DNA of 64,000 bases from Pedococcus_A sp963730585 (lineage in GTDB: Bacteria > Actinomycetota > Actinomycetes > Actinomycetales > Dermatophilaceae): NCBI GenBank assembly GCA_963730585.1, contig CAVSSL010000013.1, positions 196,172 to 260,171 on the forward strand, written 5' to 3'. Positions 7,818 through 14,767 of this stretch are shown here, piece by piece. The notes under the pieces were generated by a model that was given only the letters and a program-made list of their open reading frames with translations, was not told the DNA's origin and ran no database searches. Both the position numbers and the translations under genes were made by a program. Each line of letters starts with the position of its first letter. The stretch's first letter is position 1.

Positions 7818-8683
7818 GTGACGTCGGGCTGCTGGCTGCCGTCGCAGCCGGCGTGCTGAGCCTGCTGTCGCCGTGCAGCGCCCTGCTGCTGCCGTCGTTC
7901 TTCGCCTACGCGTTCACGTCGAGGACGACCCTGCTGGTGCGGACGGCGGCGTTCTACGTCGGCCTCGTGCTGACCCTGGTGCCGCTGGGGATCGGGGCAG
8001 GTTTCGCATCCACCCTGTTCTACGGCCACCGGCAGGTGCTGATCGCGGTCGCCGGGTGGTCGATCATCGCGATGGGTGTCCTCCTGCTGATGGGGCGCGG
8101 CTTCGCCCTCCCCTTCTCCGGACGGCTGCAGTCGCTGGCAAGCCGGAAGACGTCGCCGCGCACTGGTCTCCTGTCCACGGTGCTGCTCGGAGCCGTCTAC
8201 GGCCTGGCTGGGTTCTGTTCCGGGCCTGTCCTGGGGGCCATCCTCACCATGGCGGCCACGCAGGACACCCCGGTCCGCGGAGGCCTGCTGCTGGCCGCCT
8301 ACGCCTTGGGCATGGCAGCGCCCCTGTTCGTCCTCGCCGCGTTCTGGGACCGGTTCGACCTGGGCCGCCGACGCGCCCTGCGCGGACGCCTGGTCCGCAT
8401 CGGGCCGCTGACCGTCCACTCGACCTCACTCGTCGCCGGCCTCCTGCTGGTGGTCATCGGCGTCCTGTTCCTGCGCTTCGACGGCACGGCGGGCATCACC
8501 GGAGTGCTGGGCCTTGGGGACACCTCGGACCTCGAGTTCACGTTGCAGCAGAAGGCTGCTGATCTCCTGGGCGGCATCCCGGCCTGGGCCGTGAGCGGCA
8601 TACTCACCATCGCTGCGGCCGTCTGGGCGGCCCGGCGCGCCCAGTCCGCCCCCCGAGACGACCGTGACGAGGCGCACCCGTGA
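7814..8683 (+). CDS. CcdA/DsbD-family transmembrane electron conduit
   Basis: A 289-residue polytopic protein with about seven hydrophobic segments. It has the two conserved cysteines of the CcdA/DsbD transmembrane domain, in LSPCSALLLPS (Cys21) and GFCSGPVLGAI (Cys135), each at the start of a helix. The family moves reducing equivalents from cytoplasmic thioredoxin across the membrane to extracytoplasmic thiol proteins. A long C-terminal extension (about 200-289) adds a further helix and a charged tail. The GTG start overlaps the DsbA-like stop (GTGA) and its own stop overlaps the DsrE-like start in the same way, which is strong evidence for one operon. The likely partner is the preceding CPFC protein. 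Confidence 0.87.
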   Translation: MSDVGLLAAVAAGVLSLLSPCSALLLPSFFAYAFTSRTTLLVRTAAFYVGLVLTLVPLGIGAGFASTLFYGHRQVLIAVAGWSIIAMGVLLLMGRGFALPFSGRLQSLASRKTSPRTGLLSTVLLGAVYGLAGFCSGPVLGAILTMAATQDTPVRGGLLLAAYALGMAAPLFVLAAFWDRFDLGRRRALRGRLVRIGPLTVHSTSLVAGLLLVVIGVLFLRFDGTAGITGVLGLGDTSDLEFTLQQKAADLLGGIPAWAVSGILTIAAAVWAARRAQSAPRDDRDEAHP

Positions 8684-9018
8684 GCGGCGTGGTGGTGCAC
8701 CTGGCCGAAGGCGATCCCGAACGGCAGGCTGCGGTGTTGCGCAACGTGGTCAACCTCCGGGCCGACCTGGGGCCTGACGTCGCCCTCGAGCTGGTCGCCC
8801 TCGGCGCCGGCGTCGAACTGCTGACCGGAGAGTCAGGCCTGGCTGAGGGCGTGGCCCAGGTGGTTGCCATCGGCGTCACCCCCGTGGCCTGCCTCAACAC
8901 CCTGGCCAGCCGCGCGCTCACACCCGAGGGGCTGCTCCCCCGCGTGGGCACGGTGCGGTCCGGCGTCGGCCACCTGGCGCGTCGCCAGCTCGACGGATGG
9001 GCCTACGTCCGGCCCTGA
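8680..9018 (+). CDS. DsrE-like sulfur-carrier family protein
   Basis: A 112-residue cytoplasmic protein with the DsrE/DsrF-like alpha/beta fold: alternating strands VVVHLAEGD, VALELVALGAGVELLT and VVAIGVTPVACLNTLA. The last strand holds the single Cys at the usual position (ACLNTL). DsrE-type proteins carry or regulate sulfur atoms as persulfides. It is the last gene of the ArsR-rhodanese operon, starting at GTG within the GTGA overlap with the CcdA-like gene. The combination suggests a route for sulfane sulfur or reducing power between cytoplasm and cell surface; the direction is not known. Confidence 0.75.
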   Translation: MSGVVVHLAEGDPERQAAVLRNVVNLRADLGPDVALELVALGAGVELLTGESGLAEGVAQVVAIGVTPVACLNTLASRALTPEGLLPRVGTVRSGVGHLARRQLDGWAYVRP

Positions 9019-9100
9019 CTCGCGGCAGCGAGCAGGTCGTATGCCGCGAATCCGGCCAGGTTGGCAGCGCGCCACCCACGTCGTCGGCCACGATGGACCC

Positions 9101-9805
9101 ATGGCCGCACAGCGGGTGTTGGTCGTCGACGACGAACCCGGGATCCGCAAGGTGCTGCGCGCCTATCTCGAGCGGGAGGGTTTCCTCGTCGACGAGGCCG
9201 TCGACGGCCAGTCCGCGATCACGCACTTCACGACGGGAGAGCCCGCACCAGACCTGGTGCTGCTCGACATCGGCCTGCCCGGCGTGGACGGGCTCGAGGT
9301 GTTGCGCCGGCTGCGCGCCACCTCCGACGTCTACGTCCTGCTCGTGACGGCGCGGGCCGAGGAGGTCGACCGTCTCGTCGGCCTGGGCGTGGGAGCCGAC
9401 GACTACATCACCAAGCCGTTCAGCCCTCGTGAGGTCGTCGCGCGCGTCAAGGCCGTGCTGCGCCGTCCGCGCAGCTCGCCCTCGCCTGACGGCGCGGTGC
9501 TCGCCTTCGCGGGGCTGACCATCGACGAGCAACGGCACGAGGTCAGGCGGGACGGCCGCGAGACAGGACTGTCGGCGCTCGAGTTCGACCTGCTGGTCCT
9601 GCTGGCCCGAAACCCACGACGGGTCTTCTCCCGCCGACAGGTCCTCGAGCACGTGTGGGGCCCTCACCACGTCGGGGACGACCGGCTGGTGGACGTGCAC
9701 ATCCGGAGCCTGCGCCAGCGGCTGGGTGACGACGCCAACCACCCCACCTACATCGGGACCGTGCGCGGGGTGGGCTACCGCTTCGTCGGGGAGCCGGAGC
9801 CGTGA
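9101..9805 (+). CDS. OmpR-type response regulator (TCS 1)
   Basis: A 234-residue regulator. The receiver domain (about 4-118) has acidic pocket DDE at 10-12, phospho-acceptor Asp56 (LLDIGLPG), the switch Thr in LLVTARA and Lys in ITKPFSP. The winged-helix Trans_reg_C domain (about 140-230) ends IGTVRGVGYRFVGEPEP. The adjacent histidine kinase starts within its stop (GTGA), forming a standard TCS operon. It is close in sequence to the second regulator at 19.3 kb, so the two systems look paralogous. The nearby copper/persulfide genes and the TGAAGAT direct repeats suggest a metal-stress regulon, but which regulator binds which site is inferred only. Confidence 0.92.
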   Translation: MAAQRVLVVDDEPGIRKVLRAYLEREGFLVDEAVDGQSAITHFTTGEPAPDLVLLDIGLPGVDGLEVLRRLRATSDVYVLLVTARAEEVDRLVGLGVGADDYITKPFSPREVVARVKAVLRRPRSSPSPDGAVLAFAGLTIDEQRHEVRRDGRETGLSALEFDLLVLLARNPRRVFSRRQVLEHVWGPHHVGDDRLVDVHIRSLRQRLGDDANHPTYIGTVRGVGYRFVGEPEP

Positions 9806-10953
9806 GGCGCCTGTCGACCCGCCTGTTCCTCTCGCACGTGCTGGTCGCCGCAGTGGGAGCGGTGACGACGTTCGCGATCGTCCGGTTCGGGGCGGCAGCC
9901 CTGTTCGAACGCAACGTCAACACGATGCCCGGCATGATGCGCGGCCCGGGGCAGGGGCAGGGCCAGCTGCGTGAGACCTTCGTCTCCGCCGTCAACACCG
10001 CCATGGTCGTCGGCGTGCTGCTCAGCCTGCTGGTCGCGGCTGCCGCTGCGGCACTGCTGGGGCGCCGGCTGCTGCGCCCGGTGGAGGACGTCCGGACCGC
10101 CACTCGGCAGATCGCCCGCGGCGACTACGCCCACCGCGTGCCGGTGCCCGACGAGCCCGAGCTGGCCGCGCTGGCCGAGGACGTCAACGCCCTCGGGTCC
10201 GCGCTGGGGCAGACCGAGGCGCGGCGCGTGCGGCTGCTCGGCGACATCGCCCACGAGCTGCGCACCCCGCTCACCGTGATGGAGGGACAGATCGAGGGGC
10301 TGGCGGACGGGGTGTTCGAGCCCGGTCCAGCCGTCTGGGCAGACCTGGAGGCGGAGGTCGGCCGCATGCGTCGCCTCGCCGGGGACCTCAGCGACCTCTC
10401 CCGGGTTGCCGAGGGGAGGATCGAGCTGCGCCTCGAGCCGGTGGACCTCCGGTCCGTCGTCACCACCGTCGCGGGACGGCTCGGAGCCGGTCTGGCGGCA
10501 GCCGGCATCTCCGTGGAGGAGGACCTGCCCCCTGCACCCGTCGTCGTGCTCGGCGACGAGCAACGGCTGGTCCAGGTGGCCACCAACCTGCTCGACAACG
10601 CCCGCCACGCCATGCCCGACGGCGGTCGGCTGCGGGTCCGGGTGACTCGGACGGGCGGCCACGCCCACCTGCACGTCGCCGACTCGGGTCGCGGCCTGGC
10701 GCCCGAGGACCTCGAGCGCATCTTCGAACGGTTCTACCGCGTGACCGACGACTCCGCGGGAGGCTCACGCGAGGGCGGGACCGGCATCGGCCTGACCGTC
10801 AGCCGGGGGCTGGTGCAGGCCATGGGCGGATCCCTCACCGCCGGGTCCCCCGGCCTCGGGCAGGGCGCCGAGTTCGTGCTCACCCTGCCCGTCGCAGACG
10901 ACCCGGCGCCCCCGCCCAACGGTCAGCTCGACCAGCCCATGCCCCGGCCCTGA
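9802..10953 (+). CDS. Sensor histidine kinase (TCS 1) with Met-containing sensor loop
   Basis: A 383-residue kinase with two transmembrane helices (about 8-38 and 68-92) flanking a short extracytoplasmic loop of about 30 residues. The loop contains NTMPGMMRGPG. A HAMP domain follows, then the H-box DIAHELRTPLTV with His151, the N-box NLLDNARHA, DSGRGL and GTGIGLTV. The Met/Gly loop resembles those of metal (Cu/Ag) sensors, which is suggestive only. GTG start overlaps the response-regulator stop. Its 3' end overlaps the convergent DUF2202 gene by 31 nt. Confidence 0.9.
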   Translation: MRRLSTRLFLSHVLVAAVGAVTTFAIVRFGAAALFERNVNTMPGMMRGPGQGQGQLRETFVSAVNTAMVVGVLLSLLVAAAAAALLGRRLLRPVEDVRTATRQIARGDYAHRVPVPDEPELAALAEDVNALGSALGQTEARRVRLLGDIAHELRTPLTVMEGQIEGLADGVFEPGPAVWADLEAEVGRMRRLAGDLSDLSRVAEGRIELRLEPVDLRSVVTTVAGRLGAGLAAAGISVEEDLPPAPVVVLGDEQRLVQVATNLLDNARHAMPDGGRLRVRVTRTGGHAHLHVADSGRGLAPEDLERIFERFYRVTDDSAGGSREGGTGIGLTVSRGLVQAMGGSLTAGSPGLGQGAEFVLTLPVADDPAPPPNGQLDQPMPRP

Positions 10954-11657
10954 CGCGTCCCCGCGCCGTACCCAGGCTGGCCCGCACCCGGGCCGTTCCC
11001 CGGCTGGCCCGCACCCGGCTCGTCCCGGTAGGGACAGGCTTCCCGGTCCGCGTCGCCGCGGCCGCTTCGACCCATGCCCATCCCCTGCGACATCCCGGGC
11101 CCCATCCCCGTGACGTCGCCGTTGACGGCCTTGGTGAAGGCTGCCAGGTGGTGCTCGGAGCCCCTCAGGAGGGCGGCCACCACCCGCGCTCCGGTGGTGC
11201 CCGAGGCCACCTTCAGGTTCTGCAGGTCGGCGATGTCCTGCTTCTCGAGCTCGACCCCGACCTTGTAGGCCGCCTGGTCCGAGGCCCTGCCCTGGGAAAG
11301 CCACGTGGTGTAGGCCGCCTGCAGGTCGGCCACGGCATACCGGCCGACCGTGTTCCCGGCGGCGTCAGGGTTCATTCCCTGGCTGGTCATGAGGCGCTCG
11401 ACGGCGTCGAGGTGCCGCTGCTCCGCCCCGGCGATCCTCGTGAAGATCGCCTCACCGGAGGATGCGGCCAGCTGCGTGTACAGGTCGCGGGCCATCCGCT
11501 CCTCCTCACGCATCTCGGTCAGCTGTGCGTTGCTGAGGCCCGTGGCCGTGTCGCTGCTCGCAGCCTGGACCGCGGTGGGAACACCGAAGCCGACGACGGC
11601 CGCCCCCGCGGCCGCCACGGCCAGGGCCCGTCCTGTGGTGAACATTCGGAGCGTCAT
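10923..11657 (-). CDS. Secreted DUF2202 ferritin-like protein
   Basis: A 244-residue secreted protein. Signal peptide residues about 1-35 (ALAVAAAGAAVVGFGVPTAVQAAS) precede a helical DUF2202 domain (about 40-180) with the Glu/His pattern EMREEERMARDLY, AEQRHLDAVERLM and GSEHHLAAF, which resembles ferritin-like di-metal helices. The C-terminal 60 residues are Gly/Met/Gln/Pro-rich low complexity (GMGPGMSQGMGMG, then GAGQPG repeats) and could bind metal. ATG 11657 has AAGGAGG 8 nt upstream. A TGAAGAT-type direct repeat lies 72 bp upstream, at the same distance as before the SHOCT/multicopper oxidase unit, so co-regulation is likely. The function is unknown; a metal role is inferred. Confidence 0.82.
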   Translation of the reverse strand: MTLRMFTTGRALAVAAAGAAVVGFGVPTAVQAASSDTATGLSNAQLTEMREEERMARDLYTQLAASSGEAIFTRIAGAEQRHLDAVERLMTSQGMNPDAAGNTVGRYAVADLQAAYTTWLSQGRASDQAAYKVGVELEKQDIADLQNLKVASGTTGARVVAALLRGSEHHLAAFTKAVNGDVTGMGPGMSQGMGMGRSGRGDADREACPYRDEPGAGQPGNGPGAGQPGYGAGTRQGRGMGWSS

Positions 11658-11728
11658 CACGCTCGCCTCCTTCTCTCGTTTCATCCTCAGTTCACGTCCG
11701 TCGCATGAGAGGACCACGCGCTCGACCG

Positions 11729-11746
11729 TGAAGATCTCGTGAACCC
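11729..11746 (-). promoter_or_regulatory. Direct repeat, probable OmpR-type response-regulator box (site A)
   Basis: Plus-strand TGAAGAT-ctcg-TGAACCC: two 7-mers with starts 11 bp apart, one helical turn, the spacing used by OmpR/PhoP-type regulators. It lies 72 bp upstream of the DUF2202 start and just before the divergent PIG-L gene. Matching sites are at 14709 and 19197. Confidence 0.5.
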
Positions 11747-11762
11747 GCGAGAGGGTGGACTC

Positions 11763-12431
11763 ATGCCTGAAGCGCACCTGCCCCGCTGGAGCGCGGTGCT
11801 CGCCGTCGTGGCGCACCCGGACGACGAGTCGTTCGGCCTGGGCGCGGTGCTGTCGACCTTCGTCGACGCGGGAGCTCGGGTCCACGTCGTGTGCCTGACC
11901 CAGGGCGAGGCCTCGACCCTCCACGGCGTCGAGGGGGACCTGGCGACGGTCCGGGAGTCAGAGCTGCGCGCTGCGGCTCAGGCTCTGGGCGCGGACGACG
12001 TGGACCTGCTCGACTTTCCCGACGGCACACTGGCCGCCGTCGCCGTCGAGTCCCTCGTGGCGCGGGTGCTGGCGGCTGCCTCCCGCACTCGCGCAGACGG
12101 CCTCGTGGTGTTCGACAGCTCAGGTGTGACCGGCCACCCGGACCATGCAGCCGCCACCCGGGCCGCGGTCGTCGCGGCAGAGCGGCTCTCGCTTCCGGTC
12201 CTCGCGTGGACCCTTCCCACAGAGGTCGCCCGCCAGCTCCATGCCGAGTTCGGCGCCCACTTCACGGGGCACCCCGACGACGAGATCGACGTCGCGCTGA
12301 CCGTGTCGCGGGAACGTCAACGACTCGCGGTGGCCTGCCACCCCAGCCAGGCCGTGCCCGGCAGTGTCCTGTGGCGCCGTCTCGACCTCCTGGACGACCG
12401 CGAGCACCTGCGCTGGCTGCGGAAGCCCTAG
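11763..12431 (+). CDS. PIG-L / LmbE-type N-deacetylase
   Basis: A 222-residue zinc-dependent deacetylase of the GlcNAc-PI deacetylase fold. The zinc motif AHPDDE is in VVAHPDDESFGLGAV (residues about 15-20), and the later HPDH appears in GVTGHPDHAAATRAAV. The family includes MshB and Mca of mycothiol metabolism; a role in a low-molecular-weight thiol pathway would fit the thiol-rich surroundings. This copy is shorter than MshB/Mca (about 290-300 residues), so the assignment stays general. ATG 11763 gives the family N-terminus; it is divergent from DUF2202 with a putative regulator box between them. Confidence 0.83.
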   Translation: MPEAHLPRWSAVLAVVAHPDDESFGLGAVLSTFVDAGARVHVVCLTQGEASTLHGVEGDLATVRESELRAAAQALGADDVDLLDFPDGTLAAVAVESLVARVLAAASRTRADGLVVFDSSGVTGHPDHAAATRAAVVAAERLSLPVLAWTLPTEVARQLHAEFGAHFTGHPDDEIDVALTVSRERQRLAVACHPSQAVPGSVLWRRLDLLDDREHLRWLRKP

Positions 12432-12483
12432 TCGGCGAAGCGCTCTCACGTCGGGTGGCGGCCCGGGGGCTCCCAGCGTGGAC

Positions 12484-12498
12484 TACCCGGGTGGGGTA
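12484..12498 (+). promoter_or_regulatory. Imperfect CsoR/CstR-type operator
   Basis: TACCC-GGGTG-GGGTA matches the TACCC-N-GGGTA palindrome of CsoR-family repressors and lies 76 bp before the stronger site at 12574. It may be a second operator for the rhodanese operon. Weak on its own because GC-rich DNA gives chance matches. Confidence 0.35.
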
Positions 12499-12573
12499 TT
12501 TCTCAAGCGGCCCCCTGACCCGCGCGCCACGGCTTGCGGGAATGTCCGGACAACCCTTACTGTTGTCGACGTC

Positions 12574-12591
12574 GATACCCCCCTGGGTATC
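12574..12591 (+). promoter_or_regulatory. CsoR/CstR-type operator at the rhodanese promoter
   Basis: GATACCC-CCCT-GGGTATC is a perfect 7-bp inverted repeat, 22 nt before the rhodanese start. A TTGTCG (12563) and GGTATC (12586) could serve as -35/-10, so a bound repressor would block the promoter. In staphylococci CstR binds a similar site and controls persulfide-detoxifying rhodanese and dioxygenase genes; here the same gene types follow. Confidence 0.6.
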
Positions 12592-12612
12592 TCCGCATGA
12601 AGGAGTCACCCC

Positions 12613-12936
12613 TTGTCCAACGTCACGATCTCCCAGTTCGCGGCAGCCCTCGCCGACGGCGCGACGGTTGTCGACGTCCGTGAGCCCTACGAGTACGTCG
12701 GGGGCCACGTGCCCGGTGCCCGCCTGATCCCGATGGGTCAGCTCCCGTCCCGCATCCAGGAGCTCGACCGCCGCCAGCCCGTCTTCGTGATCTGCGCCAG
12801 CGGCAACCGCAGCAGCGCCATGGCCGACTACCTCACCCGGGCAGGGTTCGACGCGCGGTCCGTGGAGGGCGGCACCTCGGCGTGGACCAGCTCCGGCCGC
12901 CCCGTGGTGTTCGGCACCCGCGCCAGCGCTGCCTGA
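12613..12936 (+). CDS. Single-domain rhodanese
   Basis: A 107-residue rhodanese (sulfurtransferase) with VVDVREPYEYVGGHVPGA and the active-site loop VICASGNRS, catalytic Cys61. It moves sulfane sulfur from thiosulfate or persulfides to an acceptor thiol. The TTG start is supported by AAGGAG 8 nt upstream. It is the first gene after a CsoR/CstR-type operator and is followed 49 nt later by a CstB-like persulfide dioxygenase, the classic pairing in persulfide-responsive operons. Confidence 0.9.
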   Translation: MSNVTISQFAAALADGATVVDVREPYEYVGGHVPGARLIPMGQLPSRIQELDRRQPVFVICASGNRSSAMADYLTRAGFDARSVEGGTSAWTSSGRPVVFGTRASAA

Positions 12937-12985
12937 CCCCGCCGAGCAGCCCAGCCCCTCTCTTCCCACGAAAGGACCGCCCCTG

Positions 12986-14347
12986 ATGGCCACCATCATC
13001 CCGATCGACACCCCGAGCCTCGGCGACCGCAGCTACCTCGCCCACGACGGCCAGGTCGCCGTCGTCATCGACCCGCAGCGCGACATCGACCGGGTGCTGT
13101 CCCTCGCCGACGAGGCCGGCGTGCGCATCACCCACGTCTTCGAGACGCACATCCACAACGACTACGTCACCGGCGGCCTGGCCCTCGCGCAGGCGACCGG
13201 TGCGGCATACCACGTCAACGCCGACGACCTCGTCTCCTATGAGCGGAACCCGATCCGTGACGGCGACGTCGTCGAGGCCTCCCCCAGCCTGCGCGTGCGC
13301 GCCATCGCCACGCCCGGCCACACCTACACGCACCTCTCGTACGCGCTCGAGGCCGACGGCGAGGCGGTCGGCGTCTTCACCGGCGGGTCGCTGCTCTTCG
13401 GCGCGACCGGCCGCCCCGACCTGCTGGGCCACGACCACACCCACGACCTGGTCCACCACCAGTTCGCGTCCGCGCACCGCCTGGCCGAGGAGCTGCCCGA
13501 GCAGGCACAGGTGCTGCCGACGCACGGCTTCGGCAGCTTCTGCTCTGCCGGCTCCACCGGCGAGACCACCGCGTCCACGATCGGCCAGGAGAAGCGCGCC
13601 AACCCGGCGCTGACCCAGGACGAGGAGCGTTGGGTGGCCGACACGCTGGCCGGCCTGGACGCCTACCCCGCCTACTACGCGCACATGGGTCCGGCCAACA
13701 GCGACGGCCCGGGTCCGGCTGACCTGAGCGCTCCGGAGAGTGCCGACAAGGACGTGCTGGCCAAGCGGATCGCCAACGGCGAGTGGGTCGTCGACCTGCG
13801 CACCCGCACCGCGTTCGCCGCCGGCCACGTCACGGGCACCCTCAACTTCGGCCTCGACGGACAGTTCGCCACCTACCTCGGCTGGCTCATCCCGTGGGGC
13901 ACCCCGCTGACGCTGCTGGGCGACTCGCCCGAGCAGGTCGCCGAGGCGCAGCGAGAGCTGGTCCGCATCGGCATCGACCGACTCGAGGGCGCCGCCACCG
14001 GCACACCGCAGGACTGGACCGACGACGAGCTGGGCTCCTTCCAGCGCGCCGAGTTCGCCGACCTGGCCCAGGTCCGTCACCACCGCGAGGTGGCCGTCCT
14101 CGACGTCCGTCGCGCCAGCGAGTACGACGACGGACACATCGACGGAGCCGTCAACATCCCCCTGCACGACCTGCTCCGCCGCCTCGACGACGTCCCCGCC
14201 GGTGAGGTCTGGGTGCACTGCGCCGGTGGCTACCGCGCCTCCATCGCGGCGTCGGTCATCGCAGCCCACGGCACCCGGGTCGTCGCCGTCGACGACAGCT
14301 TCGGCGAGCACGCCGCCGCCGCAGGCCTGCCGATCGTCAGCGCCTGA
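12986..14347 (+). CDS. CstB-like persulfide dioxygenase-rhodanese fusion
   Basis: A 453-residue three-part enzyme. Residues about 1-240 are a metallo-beta-lactamase/ETHE1-type persulfide dioxygenase with THIHNDYVTGG near residue 54 and ATPGHTYTHLSY. Residues about 255-345 are a degenerate rhodanese-like domain without a catalytic Cys. Residues about 360-450 are an active rhodanese (VAVLDVRRASEYDDGHIDGA) with VHCAGGYRAS, catalytic Cys412. This matches the CstB architecture, which oxidises a persulfide to sulfite and combines it with another sulfur to form thiosulfate. RBS GAAAGGA precedes the ATG. It shares the operator-controlled unit with the small rhodanese upstream and the CXXC mini-protein downstream. 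Confidence 0.9.
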   Translation: MATIIPIDTPSLGDRSYLAHDGQVAVVIDPQRDIDRVLSLADEAGVRITHVFETHIHNDYVTGGLALAQATGAAYHVNADDLVSYERNPIRDGDVVEASPSLRVRAIATPGHTYTHLSYALEADGEAVGVFTGGSLLFGATGRPDLLGHDHTHDLVHHQFASAHRLAEELPEQAQVLPTHGFGSFCSAGSTGETTASTIGQEKRANPALTQDEERWVADTLAGLDAYPAYYAHMGPANSDGPGPADLSAPESADKDVLAKRIANGEWVVDLRTRTAFAAGHVTGTLNFGLDGQFATYLGWLIPWGTPLTLLGDSPEQVAEAQRELVRIGIDRLEGAATGTPQDWTDDELGSFQRAEFADLAQVRHHREVAVLDVRRASEYDDGHIDGAVNIPLHDLLRRLDDVPAGEVWVHCAGGYRASIAASVIAAHGTRVVAVDDSFGEHAAAAGLPIVSA

Positions 14348-14395
14348 GCCACCACCCCACATCCCCTCCACCACTCGAAACCAAGGAGAACCACC

Positions 14396-14569
14396 ATGTG
14401 CCGACCCGCCACCTGCAAGAGCTGCGGCAAGACCACCTGGGCCGGCTGCGGCCAGCACGTCGACCAGGTCATGGCCGGGGTGCCCCGCGCCGACCGCTGC
14501 CAGGGCCACGCCCAGGAGCAGAGCGCTCCCAGCGGCTCGGTCTTCGGCCGCCTCTTCGGCCGCAGCTGA
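14396..14569 (+). CDS. 57-residue cysteine-rich CXXC mini-protein
   Basis: A very short gene: ATG with CAAGGAGAACCACC upstream, then MCRPATCKSCGKTTWAGCG, a His, and later DRCQGH, ending in VFGRLFGRS. Five cysteines (C2, C7, C10, C18 and one near 36) with His make a zinc-ribbon-like or sulfur-binding pattern. It lies 48 nt after the CstB-like gene on the same strand and is probably the third gene of that operon. I know no named family. Coding is supported by the strong RBS, GC-rich third codon positions and operon position. Confidence 0.65.
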   Translation: MCRPATCKSCGKTTWAGCGQHVDQVMAGVPRADRCQGHAQEQSAPSGSVFGRLFGRS

Positions 14570-14615
14570 CCGAACGACGTCGGGGCCGGCCGTACCCCCC
14601 TGCCCAGACCGCTTC

Positions 14616-14649
14616 GCTGCGGGTCACGGCAATTGCGGTGGCCCGCAGC
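14616..14649. terminator. Inverted repeat, possible terminator between convergent genes
   Basis: GCTGCGGG (14616-14623) pairs with CCCGCAGC (14642-14649) around an 18-nt loop. It lies 47 nt past the CXXC mini-gene and before the end of the convergent ATPase gene. There is no T-run, so a terminator call is tentative. Confidence 0.3.
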
Positions 14650-14708
14650 AGGCTGTGCGATGGCGGGCGAGGTTCCGCTGTGAGGAGCTTTCGCGGTCAG
14701 GGGCTCGC

Positions 14709-14726
14709 TGAAGATTCGATGAAGAT
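14709..14726. promoter_or_regulatory. Direct repeat, orphan response-regulator-like box (site B)
   Basis: TGAAGAT-tcga-TGAAGAT is the most exact copy of the 11-bp-periodic repeat also seen at 11729 and 19197. It lies between two convergent gene ends (mini-protein and ATPase), where no promoter is expected and no gene starts about 70 bp away on the minus strand. It could be a relic of a rearranged promoter. Confidence 0.35.
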
Positions 14727-14767
14727 GCCCGCGGGCGGTGGCTCCATCGCACTCGGCCGGGGCCGGT

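Noticed and set aside
12833..14509. 558-codon minus-strand frame over the rhodanese/dioxygenase genes
   Set aside because: Antisense shadow; the plus strand has exact catalytic motifs and RBSs.
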